Below are positions 24,201-31,908 of a stretch of 38,974 nucleotides of DNA, one piece after another. Under the pieces are notes generated by a model. The model saw only the letters and a list, made by a program, of their open reading frames with translations. It was not told the DNA's origin and searched no databases. The DNA is from Lachnospiraceae bacterium. GTDB taxonomy: Bacteria > Bacillota > Clostridia > Lachnospirales > Lachnospiraceae. The position numbers and the translations under genes are program-made. The stretch covers positions 1 to 38,974 of the forward strand of contig JAFQZU010000015.1 in the NCBI GenBank assembly GCA_017405805.1, written 5' to 3'. Within the stretch, counting starts at the first letter, position 1. Each line of letters begins with the position of its first letter.

Positions 24201-24757
24201 TATTCATCGTCTTTGAAGGCGAATTCCGGGTCGGCGACATCGTCACGATCTCCGGCTTCCGCGGAACGGTCATGGATATCGGCCTGCGGACCACCAAGAT
24301 CCAGAGCGCCGACGGCAACATCAAGATCTACAACAACAGCGAGATCTCCGGCGTTCTGAACATGACCAAAGAAGCTTCTCTCGCTTCGGCGGCCATCAGC
24401 ATCGACTACGGCCAGGACATCGACTACGTGGAGGCTGTCCTGCAGCGCGAGCTGCCCAAACTGAAATCCAAGAACCCTTACCTGCTCTCCGTCCCCGAAT
24501 ATCTGGGCATTACTGCACTGGGCGACAGCGGCGTGGAGATTAAGGTCATCTGCAAGTGCAGCGAGAAAAACATCATGGCCGTCAACCGTTTCCTCAACCG
24601 GGAGCTCCTGAAGATCTTCTACAAATATGAGATCAACGTGCCGTTCCCGAATGTCACGATCTCCAACCTGGATATGTCGGGACATAAGACTATAGAGGAT
24701 CTGGAAAAAGAACTGGAAGAGCTGAAAAAGAAGGACGAAGGTCCGCTTGAATCATAA
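21299..24757 (+). CDS. Very large MscS-family channel fused to two extracellular sensor-like domains
   Basis: An 1152-residue protein. TM1 (about 17-38) is followed by a ~270-residue extracytoplasmic, Cache-like region, then TM2 (about 313-336) and TM3 (370-392). A second ~345-residue extracytoplasmic region containing SLYVYDEEGRVIATSTP, again Cache-like, ends at TM4 (744-766). Three more helices lead to an MscS pore segment (LLASAGILSLIIGLGAQSLIKDILAG, 941-966) and the beta domain (GEFRVGDIVTISGFRGTV, DIGLRTTKIQSADG). The protein ends in the MscS alpha-beta domain and a short coiled coil (IEDLEKELEELKKK). Typical MscS is about 290 residues. Gating by an extracellular ligand as well as tension is inference. 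Confidence 0.88.
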   Translation: MQEQNESIRKRANSYFFAKVIVNVILIIVGAVLITVFLRTMQHQAALYKQRVNSEKALEEAVSTLSDNNAEAEDLTKIFHDNNQDMLDDLFHLFTSGLFDDLKDADLDTRSSILADMVERSGVEHLFIMGDDGTILLSPYTQLYGTNMVDYGLLSEENRKALIKGTLNADKTVSPIREKNDYGDFFFYSMRIPFGGTEYNLVLGTDATVLDVQISSLKDISVVLSRAAIGNGGFVFAVNRSDNTFLYYKNGEQVLTGQNALEAGLSEEALQDGYVGVQSIGGVRYHCVSKEYGGSTVICAVADTKAIFSNDRHVLFWSITGFILVMLVCLMYAVIVRNDFVRNAVETNRRVIATVKNEKVIFDKSIFDKVFPLMLVGVFLIFSISFYTQTMLEISESIDDSIIALTEITGRYEESTRNRDTIRSYYNNRFLSKARLISFLLEEDPSVLNEETDRYYSYYKEDGSREYMTDDEGNRLRSVSQSTKLQELCDANDIDSLYVYDEEGRVIATSTPNWYFQISRSADNQSNEFLRVLDGRDDYLIQDVMTDDLGVESQYIGVVFHYYTTVDDEGKTKYVSRYEYLASLENGDAEASLATVDPDAVNVDAMAAQEDKATVTDKDGHPITVHKSLLQIGLKETLSERILASTETSNVLSSSMLSGGFIVMFDASEDHICLYSPIEASIGRKAADMGVSEKAFAGSDYYGFTRVNGVHYFQYFRYAEREKEGSFYIGTAIPQSSMYKTRLPIALVTALVSLILILILSATVTVTTEEEEMLYATMSESVAKKGMDSAIFNIILPSGKRTSTVQAAARWDNRYIPWSEKSPEQKLVMLLSIMGGILVFYVLLTVIGVNRIFDEGSVIQYVLSGGWDRGLNIFALSACAFVLVFTIIAVSLFRIPVRITSSLLGARGETIAHLLLSVLKYGGALGAVFYCLYLLGMDSHNLLASAGILSLIIGLGAQSLIKDILAGIFIVFEGEFRVGDIVTISGFRGTVMDIGLRTTKIQSADGNIKIYNNSEISGVLNMTKEASLASAAISIDYGQDIDYVEAVLQRELPKLKSKNPYLLSVPEYLGITALGDSGVEIKVICKCSEKNIMAVNRFLNRELLKIFYKYEINVPFPNVTISNLDMSGHKTIEDLEKELEELKKKDEGPLES

Positions 24758-24787
24758 GGCACTGCGTGCCGCCCCCGGAGGTCAGAT

Positions 24788-25774
24788 ATGTTTATTCCGA
24801 TACTGCTGTTTTTGCTTGGATTTGTCATGCTCATCAAGGGCGGCGACTGGTTCGTGGACGGCGCCGTGGGCATCGCTCACCGCTTTCATCTTCCCGAGCT
24901 TCTGATCGGTGCTACGGTCGTCTCCATCGGCACTACACTCCCGGAGGTCATGGTATCCTGCCAGGCGGCGCTGCAGGGCAACGCAGGCATCTCTTACGGC
25001 AACGCCATCGGCTCGATCATCTGCAACACCAGCCTGATCGCAGCCATCACGATCGCGGCCAAACCCGGCCCAGTCCAGACCAAGAGCCTGCGGATCCCCG
25101 CTTTCTACTTCGTCATCGCGGCGGCGCTCTACATCCTGATCGCCGTCACCACCGGCCGCTTCCAGCGCTGGCACGGCCTGATGTTCCTGGCTCTGTTTGT
25201 TATTTATATGATCACCAGTATCCGTGAAATGAAAGCGCACCCGGATCTCTCCCAGGAGACGTCAGCCTCTGAGGAAACACCCTCAGAAGAGGCATCGTCT
25301 ACCATGGCCAAAGATATCCTCCTGCTGGCTGTCGGGGCAGTTGTCATCGCCGTCGGGGCAAACCTTCTTGTCAACAACGGAACCCTGATCGCCCAGTGGC
25401 TGGGCGTGCCGGACAGCGTGATCGGGCTCACCATGATTGCACTGGGGACTTCTCTCCCGGAGCTGATCACCGCGATCACTTCCCTCCTCAAGGGACACAG
25501 CGCGCTCAGCCTCGGCAACATCATCGGGGCCAACCTTTTCAATATTGTCCTGGTATCCGGCGCGGCGATCACGCTTTCACCCTTTAAGATCCCCTCGGAG
25601 AAGACCATCGCGGGAATCAATTCCTCTTTTGTCGTGGATCTGCCCGTCATGGTCCTCGTGATGGCCATCATGTGCATACCGGCTTTTAAGACCGGGAGAC
25701 TCTCCCGCTGGCAGGGCGTTCTGCTTCTTTGCATCTACGCAGCTTTCACACTGTACCAGTTTTTCGGTATGTGA
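24788..25774 (+). CDS. CaCA-family calcium/sodium antiporter (YrbG-like)
   Basis: A 328-residue membrane protein with ten or so helices in two inverted halves. Each half bears the alpha-repeat motif: GATVVSIGTTLPEVMVSCQAA ... GNAIGSIICN in the first and GLTMIALGTSLPELITAITS ... GNIIGANLFN in the second, including the ion-binding Glu residues. The halves are joined by an acidic loop (TSASEETPSEEASST). It lies 30 bp after the mechanosensitive channel gene, behind GGAGG, and probably shares its transcript; pairing an ion exchanger with a channel suggests a common role in ion or osmotic balance. Confidence 0.92.
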   Translation: MFIPILLFLLGFVMLIKGGDWFVDGAVGIAHRFHLPELLIGATVVSIGTTLPEVMVSCQAALQGNAGISYGNAIGSIICNTSLIAAITIAAKPGPVQTKSLRIPAFYFVIAAALYILIAVTTGRFQRWHGLMFLALFVIYMITSIREMKAHPDLSQETSASEETPSEEASSTMAKDILLLAVGAVVIAVGANLLVNNGTLIAQWLGVPDSVIGLTMIALGTSLPELITAITSLLKGHSALSLGNIIGANLFNIVLVSGAAITLSPFKIPSEKTIAGINSSFVVDLPVMVLVMAIMCIPAFKTGRLSRWQGVLLLCIYAAFTLYQFFGM

Positions 25775-25787
25775 TCGGAGGACGCAG

Positions 25788-26669
25788 ATGAGGATGAACG
25801 ACTACTGCAAAAACTGTCTTCTCGGCAAAAATATCGACGCCTTCCCCGCCTCCCTGTCACCCGGGGAGGCGGTCGAGTATAAAAATGCGCTGCTCTCTAT
25901 CCTGGAGGATGAGGACCCGGATCTGACGGCACCCGAAGCCTCCTCGCGCATACGCGCCCTGAAAAAGGCATTATGGGGGGAACAGCCGCGTGACTATTAC
26001 GAGATCAAGCGCCATTTCAACGCGCTCATGCTGCGCTTCGTCCCGGATCTGGAAGAAGACATTCTGTATGCCGGGGACCCGCTCGTACGGGCTCTGCAAT
26101 ACGCCATGACCGGAAATTTCATCGATTTTGCCGCCTTCGACAGCGTAGAGGAGAGCAAGCTGATGGAGCTGCTGGGCAAAGCGCGTGAGATCCCGATCGA
26201 TCCTTCCGTACTGGAAAAACTCCGGCAGCAGCTGCTGGGGGCCCGCAAGCTCACCTATATCACCGACAACTGCGGCGAGATCGTCATGGACAAGCTCCTG
26301 CTCCGGCAGATCCTTCGCATGAACCCGTCCGTAGAGATCACCGTCCTGCTCCGCGGCGGACGGGTCGTCAACGACGCCTGCATGGAGGACGCCGAGCAGA
26401 TCGGACTGCCCGATATGGATCCGCGGGTCCGGTGCCTGGCAAACGGAACCGCGCTGGACGGCACTGTCTTACGCCGGATTTCCCGGGAAGCGAAGGACGC
26501 CATCACCCTGGCAGACCTTACCATCGCCAAGGGGCAGGGCAATTATGAGACCTTGAGCGGATGCGGATACAATTTATTCTATCTCTTTATGTGCAAGTGT
26601 GAATTGTTTATGAAGCGTTTTGGGGTGCCGCAGTTCAGCGGGATCCTTGCAAGAGAAATCCCTGAATAG
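25788..26669 (+). CDS. DUF89/ARMT1-family damage-control phosphatase-like protein
   Basis: A 293-residue protein. The DUF89 metal-site signatures are present: YITDNCGEIVMDKLLLRQI (about residues 161-179), VLLRGGRVVNDACMEDAEQIG, and the C-terminal ADLTIAKGQGNYETLSG. The N-terminal part carries MNDYCKNCLLGK, a Cys pair seen in archaeal-type members. Family members are metal-dependent phosphatases on phosphorylated metabolites, thought to remove damaged sugar or cofactor phosphates. It starts 13 bp after the antiporter behind ATCGGAGG, and a terminator follows, so channel, exchanger and this gene form one unit. Confidence 0.85.
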   Translation: MRMNDYCKNCLLGKNIDAFPASLSPGEAVEYKNALLSILEDEDPDLTAPEASSRIRALKKALWGEQPRDYYEIKRHFNALMLRFVPDLEEDILYAGDPLVRALQYAMTGNFIDFAAFDSVEESKLMELLGKAREIPIDPSVLEKLRQQLLGARKLTYITDNCGEIVMDKLLLRQILRMNPSVEITVLLRGGRVVNDACMEDAEQIGLPDMDPRVRCLANGTALDGTVLRRISREAKDAITLADLTIAKGQGNYETLSGCGYNLFYLFMCKCELFMKRFGVPQFSGILAREIPE

Positions 26670-26684
26670 ACAATCTGGAAAGAT

Positions 26685-26730
26685 AAAGGGCGTGTGAAAA
26701 ACGATTTCTCATTTTTCACACACCCTTTTT
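26685..26730. terminator. Bidirectional terminator between convergent genes
   Basis: AAAGGGcGTGTGAAAA (26685-26700) pairs with TTTTCACACaCCCTTT (26712-26727) around an 11-nt loop, with one internal mismatch. A further T-run to 26730 and an A-rich left flank allow use from both strands. It separates the DUF89 gene from the convergent BspA-like gene. Confidence 0.88.
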
Positions 26731-26740
26731 AGCAGTTCTG

Positions 26741-27481
26741 TCAAGGTCTGCTGATGCTAAGCAGCTTAGCGCCGTCCTTGTAGCAGATGATTCCGGGGAA
26801 TCCTGCGGAGCGAAGTTTGCTGCGAAGCTTCTGGTACTCAGCCCAGTTCATCGTGCTCTTTGTCACAGTAAAGACGGAAGTCTTGCTGAGACCGGAGAAC
26901 GAGCCCTTGGAGACAGTTACGTCTGCAGCAGTTCTTCTCTGGGGTCCCATGAGATAGATCTTTGCGTTCTTCTCCTGTGTGCCCTTGAAAGCATTCGCCG
27001 CGACAGTGATCTTCTTGGACTGAAGCTTCAGAGTCTTAACCTTGGAGCCAACGAAAGCGTTAGACGCAATCGTCACCTTGCTGGCGCCGGAATTGACCAC
27101 TGCAGTGGTTACACAGCGGCCCTTTGCGCTGTTAAAGACGCCTGTCTTGCCGTTACCGATCGTCTGAATGGCATGTTTTACGTTGTCCTTGTCACGGGCG
27201 ACGTTGAAGCTCACGAAACTGGCGGGCTTTTTGCCTACGCCGTGCGTGATATTCTGTACTTCAACCTTGCTGGAAGTAACAAGTGTTCTGACAACGACCT
27301 GCTTATTATGGTCCTGCTGATTGTTATCGATATCGGTAGCAATTACAAACGTCTTGTTAGCGGGTTCGGTCTCCGGACCCACATCAGGGCTCTTGGTAGA
27401 AGCCGCAAAAACAGGAAGCGCTGTAGTCAGAACCATAGCTGCAATAAGAACAAGTGCCATCAGTCTCTTTTTGATGTTCAT
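26741..27481 (-). CDS. Secreted BspA-like leucine-rich-repeat (LRR_5-type) protein
   Basis: A 246-residue protein with a clear signal peptide (MNIKKRLMALVLIAAMVL ... PVFAAS, cleavage near residue 27). The middle carries three or so LRR_5-like units of the form VTIASNAFVGSKVKTLKLQS, KITVAANAFKGTQ, VTVSKGSFSGLSKTSVFTV. No LPXTG or anchor is visible, so it is probably released or loosely wall-bound. The start is behind AAAGGAGG. It lies 77 bp downstream of the BY-kinase gene on the same strand and may be co-transcribed with the exopolysaccharide control genes. Function unknown. Confidence 0.8.
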   Translation of the reverse strand: MNIKKRLMALVLIAAMVLTTALPVFAASTKSPDVGPETEPANKTFVIATDIDNNQQDHNKQVVVRTLVTSSKVEVQNITHGVGKKPASFVSFNVARDKDNVKHAIQTIGNGKTGVFNSAKGRCVTTAVVNSGASKVTIASNAFVGSKVKTLKLQSKKITVAANAFKGTQEKNAKIYLMGPQRRTAADVTVSKGSFSGLSKTSVFTVTKSTMNWAEYQKLRSKLRSAGFPGIICYKDGAKLLSISRP

Positions 27482-27558
27482 CTCTCCTCTACACCTCCTT
27501 TCCTCGAATATTATAGATTAACCCCTCCAATAAGACGGGAATCTACCAGAGCAAGATT

Positions 27559-28278
27559 TTAATTGGCGTAGTACTTGTCACTGTAATACTTGCTTCCGTA
27601 GTGACCGTAGTACTTGCCGCCGTACTTGCCGCCGCCGGCGTTGGCCCGATTCAGGGCGATCCCAAGAAGCGGGCAGCCCGCGCGTTCAAGCTGTGCGATC
27701 GAACTGTGTATGATACTCTTGGGCGTCACGCCGCTGCGCACCGTCAGGATCGCGCCGTCGCACAGATTGCCGATCCTCTCCGCATCGGAGACAAGGCCGA
27801 GGGGCGGCACGTCCAGAAATACATACCGGTATTCCTGGGCCAGCTTGTCCAGCAGTTCGCTGAATCGGCTGCTCTCCAGAAGCATGGAGGGATTGATGAT
27901 GTTGTTTACGTTGGGAAGCAGATCGCCGCACTCGATGTCTGTCGTCAGAATGCAGTCCTCCAGCTTCTTGTTGTCGGACAGATAGTGGGTAAGGCCCCAC
28001 AGTTCCTTTCCGTCCTCTCTGGAGATCTGGTAGTTTTCCACCATAACGGACTTGCGCATATCGGCGTCGACAAGGATGGACCTCTCGCCGGCCAGCGCCA
28101 TCTGTCTCCAGAGACTCATTGCGATAAAGCTCTTACCCTCGTTGGGCTCGGAGCTGATGATCATGATCTTGCGGATATCCGTCCCGAAAAAACTCACGTT
28201 GATGCGGAGACGGTTGATGGCCTCTTCGATGGAGTAAGGCATCTGGGGATTGACCCCGATCACAGCTTTGGTATTCAT
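27559..28278 (-). CDS. cpsD: Capsule-type bacterial tyrosine kinase (CpsD/CapB/YwqD)
   Basis: A 239-residue BY-kinase. Walker A is IISSEPNEGKSFIAMSLW, Walker A' is SILVDADMRKS, and Walker B lies in YRYVFLDVPPLG. The C-terminus is a tyrosine cluster (KYGGKYYGHYGSKYYSDKYY), the autophosphorylation tail typical of this family. The start codon overlaps the stop of the Wzz-like gene by 4 bp (ATGA), matching the known need for the membrane partner to activate the kinase. It controls exopolysaccharide chain length and export in characterised systems. Confidence 0.93.
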   Translation of the reverse strand: MNTKAVIGVNPQMPYSIEEAINRLRINVSFFGTDIRKIMIISSEPNEGKSFIAMSLWRQMALAGERSILVDADMRKSVMVENYQISREDGKELWGLTHYLSDNKKLEDCILTTDIECGDLLPNVNNIINPSMLLESSRFSELLDKLAQEYRYVFLDVPPLGLVSDAERIGNLCDGAILTVRSGVTPKSIIHSSIAQLERAGCPLLGIALNRANAGGGKYGGKYYGHYGSKYYSDKYYAN

Positions 28279-29063
28279 GCCTTGTCTCCTTTCTTCCTGT
28301 TCTTATATTTTCTCGAGTGCCTTACAGCATCACTTGTCTTCTTAAGACCCTCGATCGAACCTTCCGGAATGACAGTAAGCGGCATGATACCGAATTCACG
28401 CTCAACGTCCTCCGCCGTCTTGATCGTATCGTCCATGAGATAGATGATGGTCAGGATGGCCAGAACCAGGACAAGCACTGCCAGGGCACCAACCATTACA
28501 TTTTTTGTCATGGAAGGAGAACTCTTCTGGGTGGGCATGACGGCGCGCTCTGCGATACTGGGCGAGGGCGCGTCCATGACCTTGGGGAGCTCCACTTTGG
28601 AGGTCTTGGCCATCTGGTTGGCGATTTCCATAGCCTCCGCAGGGTCCGTGCTGGTGACCGATATTTTGACGATGCGCGTGTTGCTGACCACCGTCAGATT
28701 GATCATGTTGAGAAGTTGCTCATACGTATAATCCAGACCGAGCTGTTCGATGACATCCTCCACGACCGGGCGTCCCTTCATGAGCTCCACATAGTCGTTG
28801 GAAAGGGATGCGCCGATGTTCAGGTCGGACAGATCCACGACGGAATCGGATGAAGCCGAGATCATGTACATCCGGGATACGGCAGTGAACTTGTCCGGAA
28901 TCAGATAGTGTGTGATAAGCCCGGCTGCCAGGCCGCCGATGATGATCGCTGCGATAAGGAGCGGAAACTTGCTCAGATAATACCCGAACAGGTCAAGCAG
29001 GTCGATCTCCTGGATCTCCTCTCTGCCGGCCTCGATCTTCCGCAATGAAGTCTGCTGGTCCAT
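28275..29063 (-). CDS. cpsC: Wzz/CpsC-type chain-length determinant and kinase activator
   Basis: A 262-residue membrane protein with the Wzz layout: TM1 (about 35-55, FPLLIAAIIIGGLAAGLITH), a ~140-residue extracytoplasmic domain, and TM2 (about 192-212, VMVGALAVLVLVLAILTIIY). The C-terminal juxtamembrane tail (DDTIKTAEDVEREFGIMPL) is the piece that activates the BY-kinase. The start is taken as MDQQTSLRK at 29063 with AGGAAGGGA upstream; a frame from 29126 is open but would overlap the LCP gene. A Pro-rich MDAPSPS motif precedes TM2 as usual. Confidence 0.9.
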   Translation of the reverse strand: MDQQTSLRKIEAGREEIQEIDLLDLFGYYLSKFPLLIAAIIIGGLAAGLITHYLIPDKFTAVSRMYMISASSDSVVDLSDLNIGASLSNDYVELMKGRPVVEDVIEQLGLDYTYEQLLNMINLTVVSNTRIVKISVTSTDPAEAMEIANQMAKTSKVELPKVMDAPSPSIAERAVMPTQKSSPSMTKNVMVGALAVLVLVLAILTIIYLMDDTIKTAEDVEREFGIMPLTVIPEGSIEGLKKTSDAVRHSRKYKNRKKGDKA

Positions 29064-29109
29064 GTTTCTTATTGTCCCTTCCTGTATTTCTATTCGTCTT
29101 CCTGCCGGT

Positions 29110-30138
29110 TCACTCCACCGGTTCAAGAGAAAACAGCTTTGTCATGACGTCCACGATGGACTGGGTCTCCGGATAGAACTCTTCGTGCTCGACGCCGTCG
29201 CCGAGAATGAAGCCGGTAGTGTGTTCCCCTTCAAACTGGAGAATTCCTTTGTCCTCTCCGGAAAGGAACATCTGCGTGATCCTGGAGAAGTCGTTTCCGA
29301 TCATATCCGTCGTGGCGTTGCTGCGAAGCGACTGCCAGAGGCGGTCCGCAAATTCGGAATCGTCGCTGGAGATGGATTTGACCTTGGCCAGGAATGCGTC
29401 CATATACTGCTTCTGCCGGCCCATCCGTTCCTCGTTGGTGCCTTCTCCCACCGACATACGGGATCGTACGAACCGCTCAGCCTGTTCATCGCTCAGGCGA
29501 ACTGTTTCCCCCTCTTCAAAGGCGGGATCGATCTCCGTCAGATCCTCGTCAAAAGTAATCTCCACGCCGCCCACAGTATGGTTCATGAGGCGGATATCTT
29601 CCATGTTCAGCACGTAGTACCCGTCGATCCTGTCCAGGCCTCCCAGAAGCGTGCGCACCGATTTTACCGTGTTCAGCGCGCTCATCTCCTTGTTGACGCC
29701 GTACCAGTGCGATACACAGATCTGAAGATCGCGTGTCGCGATGGCAAGTCCCTCGAAATCGGGCTCATCCACTTTCGTGACCGTATTGCGATCGATCTGG
29801 ATGCAGCCGTAGGTATCGTCCGTGTAATCCAGCACCATCAGGAGCAGGAAGTCCGCCATCTTGCCGTGGTATTTTCCTTCCTTCTCTCCGTCCTCATTGC
29901 CGCTGGCGTCTGTTCCCAGAAACAGATATGTCTCGATCCGGTGGTCAAAGCCGTAGGTCTTACCTCCGAGTTCCACCGTCTCGTCATATTTACTTGTGCT
30001 GTTGTTTTCGCTTGCCAGGCCCTTCAGCCATTCCGACTGCCGCAGCGTCTCGCTGTGCTCGTACACAAGGGCGGCACCGCCCACAGCCGCAAATGTCAGG
30101 ATCACCGCCAAAAGGGCTGTCAGCAATCTCCGATTCAT
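29110..30138 (-). CDS. LytR-CpsA-Psr (LCP) family protein
   Basis: A 342-residue protein with an N-terminal anchor (LLTALLAVILTFAAVGGAAL) and an extracytoplasmic LCP domain. Recognisable pieces are YLFLGTDASGN, FLLLMVLDYTDDTYGCIQID, RNTVTKV, and FVRSRMSVGEGTNEERMGRQ, the last resembling the R-x-R...D...R-QQ motif that binds polyprenyl phosphate. Classic LCP enzymes attach wall teichoic acid or capsule to peptidoglycan. The gap to the upstream phosphatase gene and to the downstream Wzz gene is 46 bp each, consistent with one operon. Confidence 0.85.
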   Translation of the reverse strand: MNRRLLTALLAVILTFAAVGGAALVYEHSETLRQSEWLKGLASENNSTSKYDETVELGGKTYGFDHRIETYLFLGTDASGNEDGEKEGKYHGKMADFLLLMVLDYTDDTYGCIQIDRNTVTKVDEPDFEGLAIATRDLQICVSHWYGVNKEMSALNTVKSVRTLLGGLDRIDGYYVLNMEDIRLMNHTVGGVEITFDEDLTEIDPAFEEGETVRLSDEQAERFVRSRMSVGEGTNEERMGRQKQYMDAFLAKVKSISSDDSEFADRLWQSLRSNATTDMIGNDFSRITQMFLSGEDKGILQFEGEHTTGFILGDGVEHEEFYPETQSIVDVMTKLFSLEPVE

Positions 30139-30184
30139 GTCTCTTAACTATCCTATACTGTATTCTTAGAAAAGCAGTCCTGTG

Positions 30185-30910
30185 CTACAGGTCCAAGACC
30201 ACCCTTGTTTCCGCATCGATCTTCGCGAGCGCGCCTTCTCCCAGCGCGGCCGCGATGGCAGCCCGCCCGGCCTCCAGATTGGGGCGGCGGCTGTCCGTGT
30301 TGTGGCAGTCGCTTCCTATCATGAGGTCCGGATTCTTTCTCAAAAAGTCCATGCAGAACTTCTTTTTCCTGTCCTTCATAAAGAACCCGTCTTTTCTCGA
30401 AAAGCTTCCCGCATTGATCTGCTTGTGAATCGGCAGATCCATGACCCGGTTCCAGATGTCCATATTCTTCTGAAACCCGATGTACCGCTCTATGTGGGCC
30501 AGAACGATCCGCAGATGCTGCTTACTGATCAGATCCCTGACGTCCTTCAGGACGGTCTCGGTCCACTGCTCGAAAGGCATTTCCAAAAGCAGCGTATTGG
30601 TCTCCCCGATGCAGAGCCTCGGGATCGCGTCAGCCTGTCCCATGCCTTGAAAATAATAAACTTCCGCACCCGCTATGATCTCCGGGAGCGCCGTGTCCGA
30701 CTGCCTCCGGATCTCACCGGTCTTTTCCAGCGCTTCAGCCCGCCTTTCCAGAAAGCCGTCCACCGACATTCTGTCTGCATAAAAATGAGGAGTAGCGATC
30801 ACAATTACTACCCCTTGTCGTTTTTCCTCACACAGCATGGCCTCTGTCATCTGCACATTCCTGCTGCCATCGTCAATCCCAGGCAGGATGTGTGTGTGAA
30901 AATCAATCAA
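30185..30910 (-). CDS. cpsB: CpsB/YwqE-type PHP-family tyrosine phosphatase
   Basis: A 241-residue manganese-dependent phosphatase. Signatures are MIDFHTHILPGIDDGS at the N-terminus (metal ligands His-x-His and Asp), VIATPHFY, LAHIERY and IGSDCHNTD near the C-terminus, covering the PHP metal cluster. It removes phosphate from the BY-kinase tyrosine tail in characterised capsule systems, so the pair at 30185 and 27559 forms an on/off switch. It is the first gene of the minus-strand set; its promoter should lie in the AT-rich spacer to the right. Confidence 0.93.
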   Translation of the reverse strand: MIDFHTHILPGIDDGSRNVQMTEAMLCEEKRQGVVIVIATPHFYADRMSVDGFLERRAEALEKTGEIRRQSDTALPEIIAGAEVYYFQGMGQADAIPRLCIGETNTLLLEMPFEQWTETVLKDVRDLISKQHLRIVLAHIERYIGFQKNMDIWNRVMDLPIHKQINAGSFSRKDGFFMKDRKKKFCMDFLRKNPDLMIGSDCHNTDSRRPNLEAGRAAIAAALGEGALAKIDAETRVVLDL

Positions 30911-31200
30911 TACTCATTCTCCGTAACGGCAAAAAAGCTCGTATTGAAAGGGCTGATCACTGCTATCTGAGATTATCTCACTGCTGTAACAATTTTGCAA
31001 ACTGCAATTCAAACTATTTAAAGCTTTGTACCGCAATTAAAACATGATTTTCCGGCTGAATTTTATGAAATTTCCAAAGTGTGACATTTTCGTCCCAGTC
31101 ACATACCTGACACTACTTTAACGGGGTTTTCCTCTTTTCCAGCCCCCATTGTTTGCCGCGCAAACAAATGTTATCCTTATTATTGTAAGGAGGAAACAAT
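30911..31200. other. Divergent promoter region
   Basis: This 290-bp AT-rich spacer separates the cps set from the divergent racemase-family gene. It contains two inverted repeats: TGTGAC-N12-GTCACA (31080-31103) and GTTTGC-CGC-GCAAAC (31151-31165), the latter 35 bp before the racemase start and a good candidate operator. The racemase ribosome site is AAGGAGG at 31187-31193. I see no gene or RNA in it. Confidence 0.5.
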
Positions 31201-31902
31201 ATGAAAGACTTCACCATCGGCGTCCTGGGCGGCATGGGCACCTACGCCACCATTCACCTCTTCCAGCAGTATGCGGAGCTCTTCCCCGCGGAGAAGGAAT
31301 GGGACCGGCCCCGGATCATTATCGACAACAACTGCGTCATGCCAAGCCGTGTCCGGGCGATCCTCTATCATGAAAATGTGGATCTCCTCGTTCAAAAGAT
31401 GGCTTCCTCCCTCTCTCTTCTTTTGCAGGGCGGCGCCGACCGGATCGTGCTCGGCTGCAATACCTCCCATCTCTTTCTGGATGACGTCTATCAAATCGTC
31501 CCGCAGGCCAAGGAAAAAGTCGTCAACATCATTGACGCCTGCGTGGAGGAGCTGCAGCGCCGCGGGATCTCCGACGTATACCTGCTGGCCACGGAGGGCA
31601 CCATCGTCTCCGGCGTCTACAACAAAAAACTGGAGAAGGCAGGCATCCGCTGCGCTTCTCCGGACGAGAGTGATTTTGCCGGCCTCCGACAGTGCATCGA
31701 GGCTGTCAAGCAGAACAAATATGATGAGGAGACGCGGCAGATCTTTGCCGAATTCTGCAGCCGCGGCAGTGCCTGCATCCTGGGCTGCACGGAGCTTCCG
31801 ATCCTCTACGACCGCTGCCGTGACCTTGTCTCGGCGAATAATGTCTTCGATCCGCTTTACATCGCTTTACAGAAGATCCACGAAGAATACCTCTCGCTCT
31901 AA
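31201..31902 (+). CDS. Aspartate/glutamate racemase family protein
   Basis: A 233-residue protein of the cofactor-independent racemase superfamily. It begins TIGVLGGMGTYATIHLFQ. The two catalytic-cysteine sites are present as VLGCNTSHLF (about residue 86) and ILGCTELPIL (about 196), each with the usual Asn/Thr or Thr/Glu neighbours. N-terminal IDNNCVMPSR matches substrate-binding residues of aspartate racemases. D-Asp or D-Glu supply, or another dicarboxylate, cannot be told apart from sequence. It is monocistronic and ends 7 bp before a large cruciform element. Confidence 0.88.
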   Translation: MKDFTIGVLGGMGTYATIHLFQQYAELFPAEKEWDRPRIIIDNNCVMPSRVRAILYHENVDLLVQKMASSLSLLLQGGADRIVLGCNTSHLFLDDVYQIVPQAKEKVVNIIDACVEELQRRGISDVYLLATEGTIVSGVYNKKLEKAGIRCASPDESDFAGLRQCIEAVKQNKYDEETRQIFAEFCSRGSACILGCTELPILYDRCRDLVSANNVFDPLYIALQKIHEEYLSL

Positions 31903-31908
31903 TACTTT

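Noticed and set aside
23024-24685. A 553-codon minus-strand open frame inside the MscS gene
   Set aside because: It is antisense to the conserved pore and beta domain and its translation resembles no protein family.
31080-31103. TGTGAC-N12-GTCACA as a CRP/FNR site
   Set aside because: The half-site spacing is too long for the TGTGA-N6-TCACA pattern; it remains only an unexplained inverted repeat.
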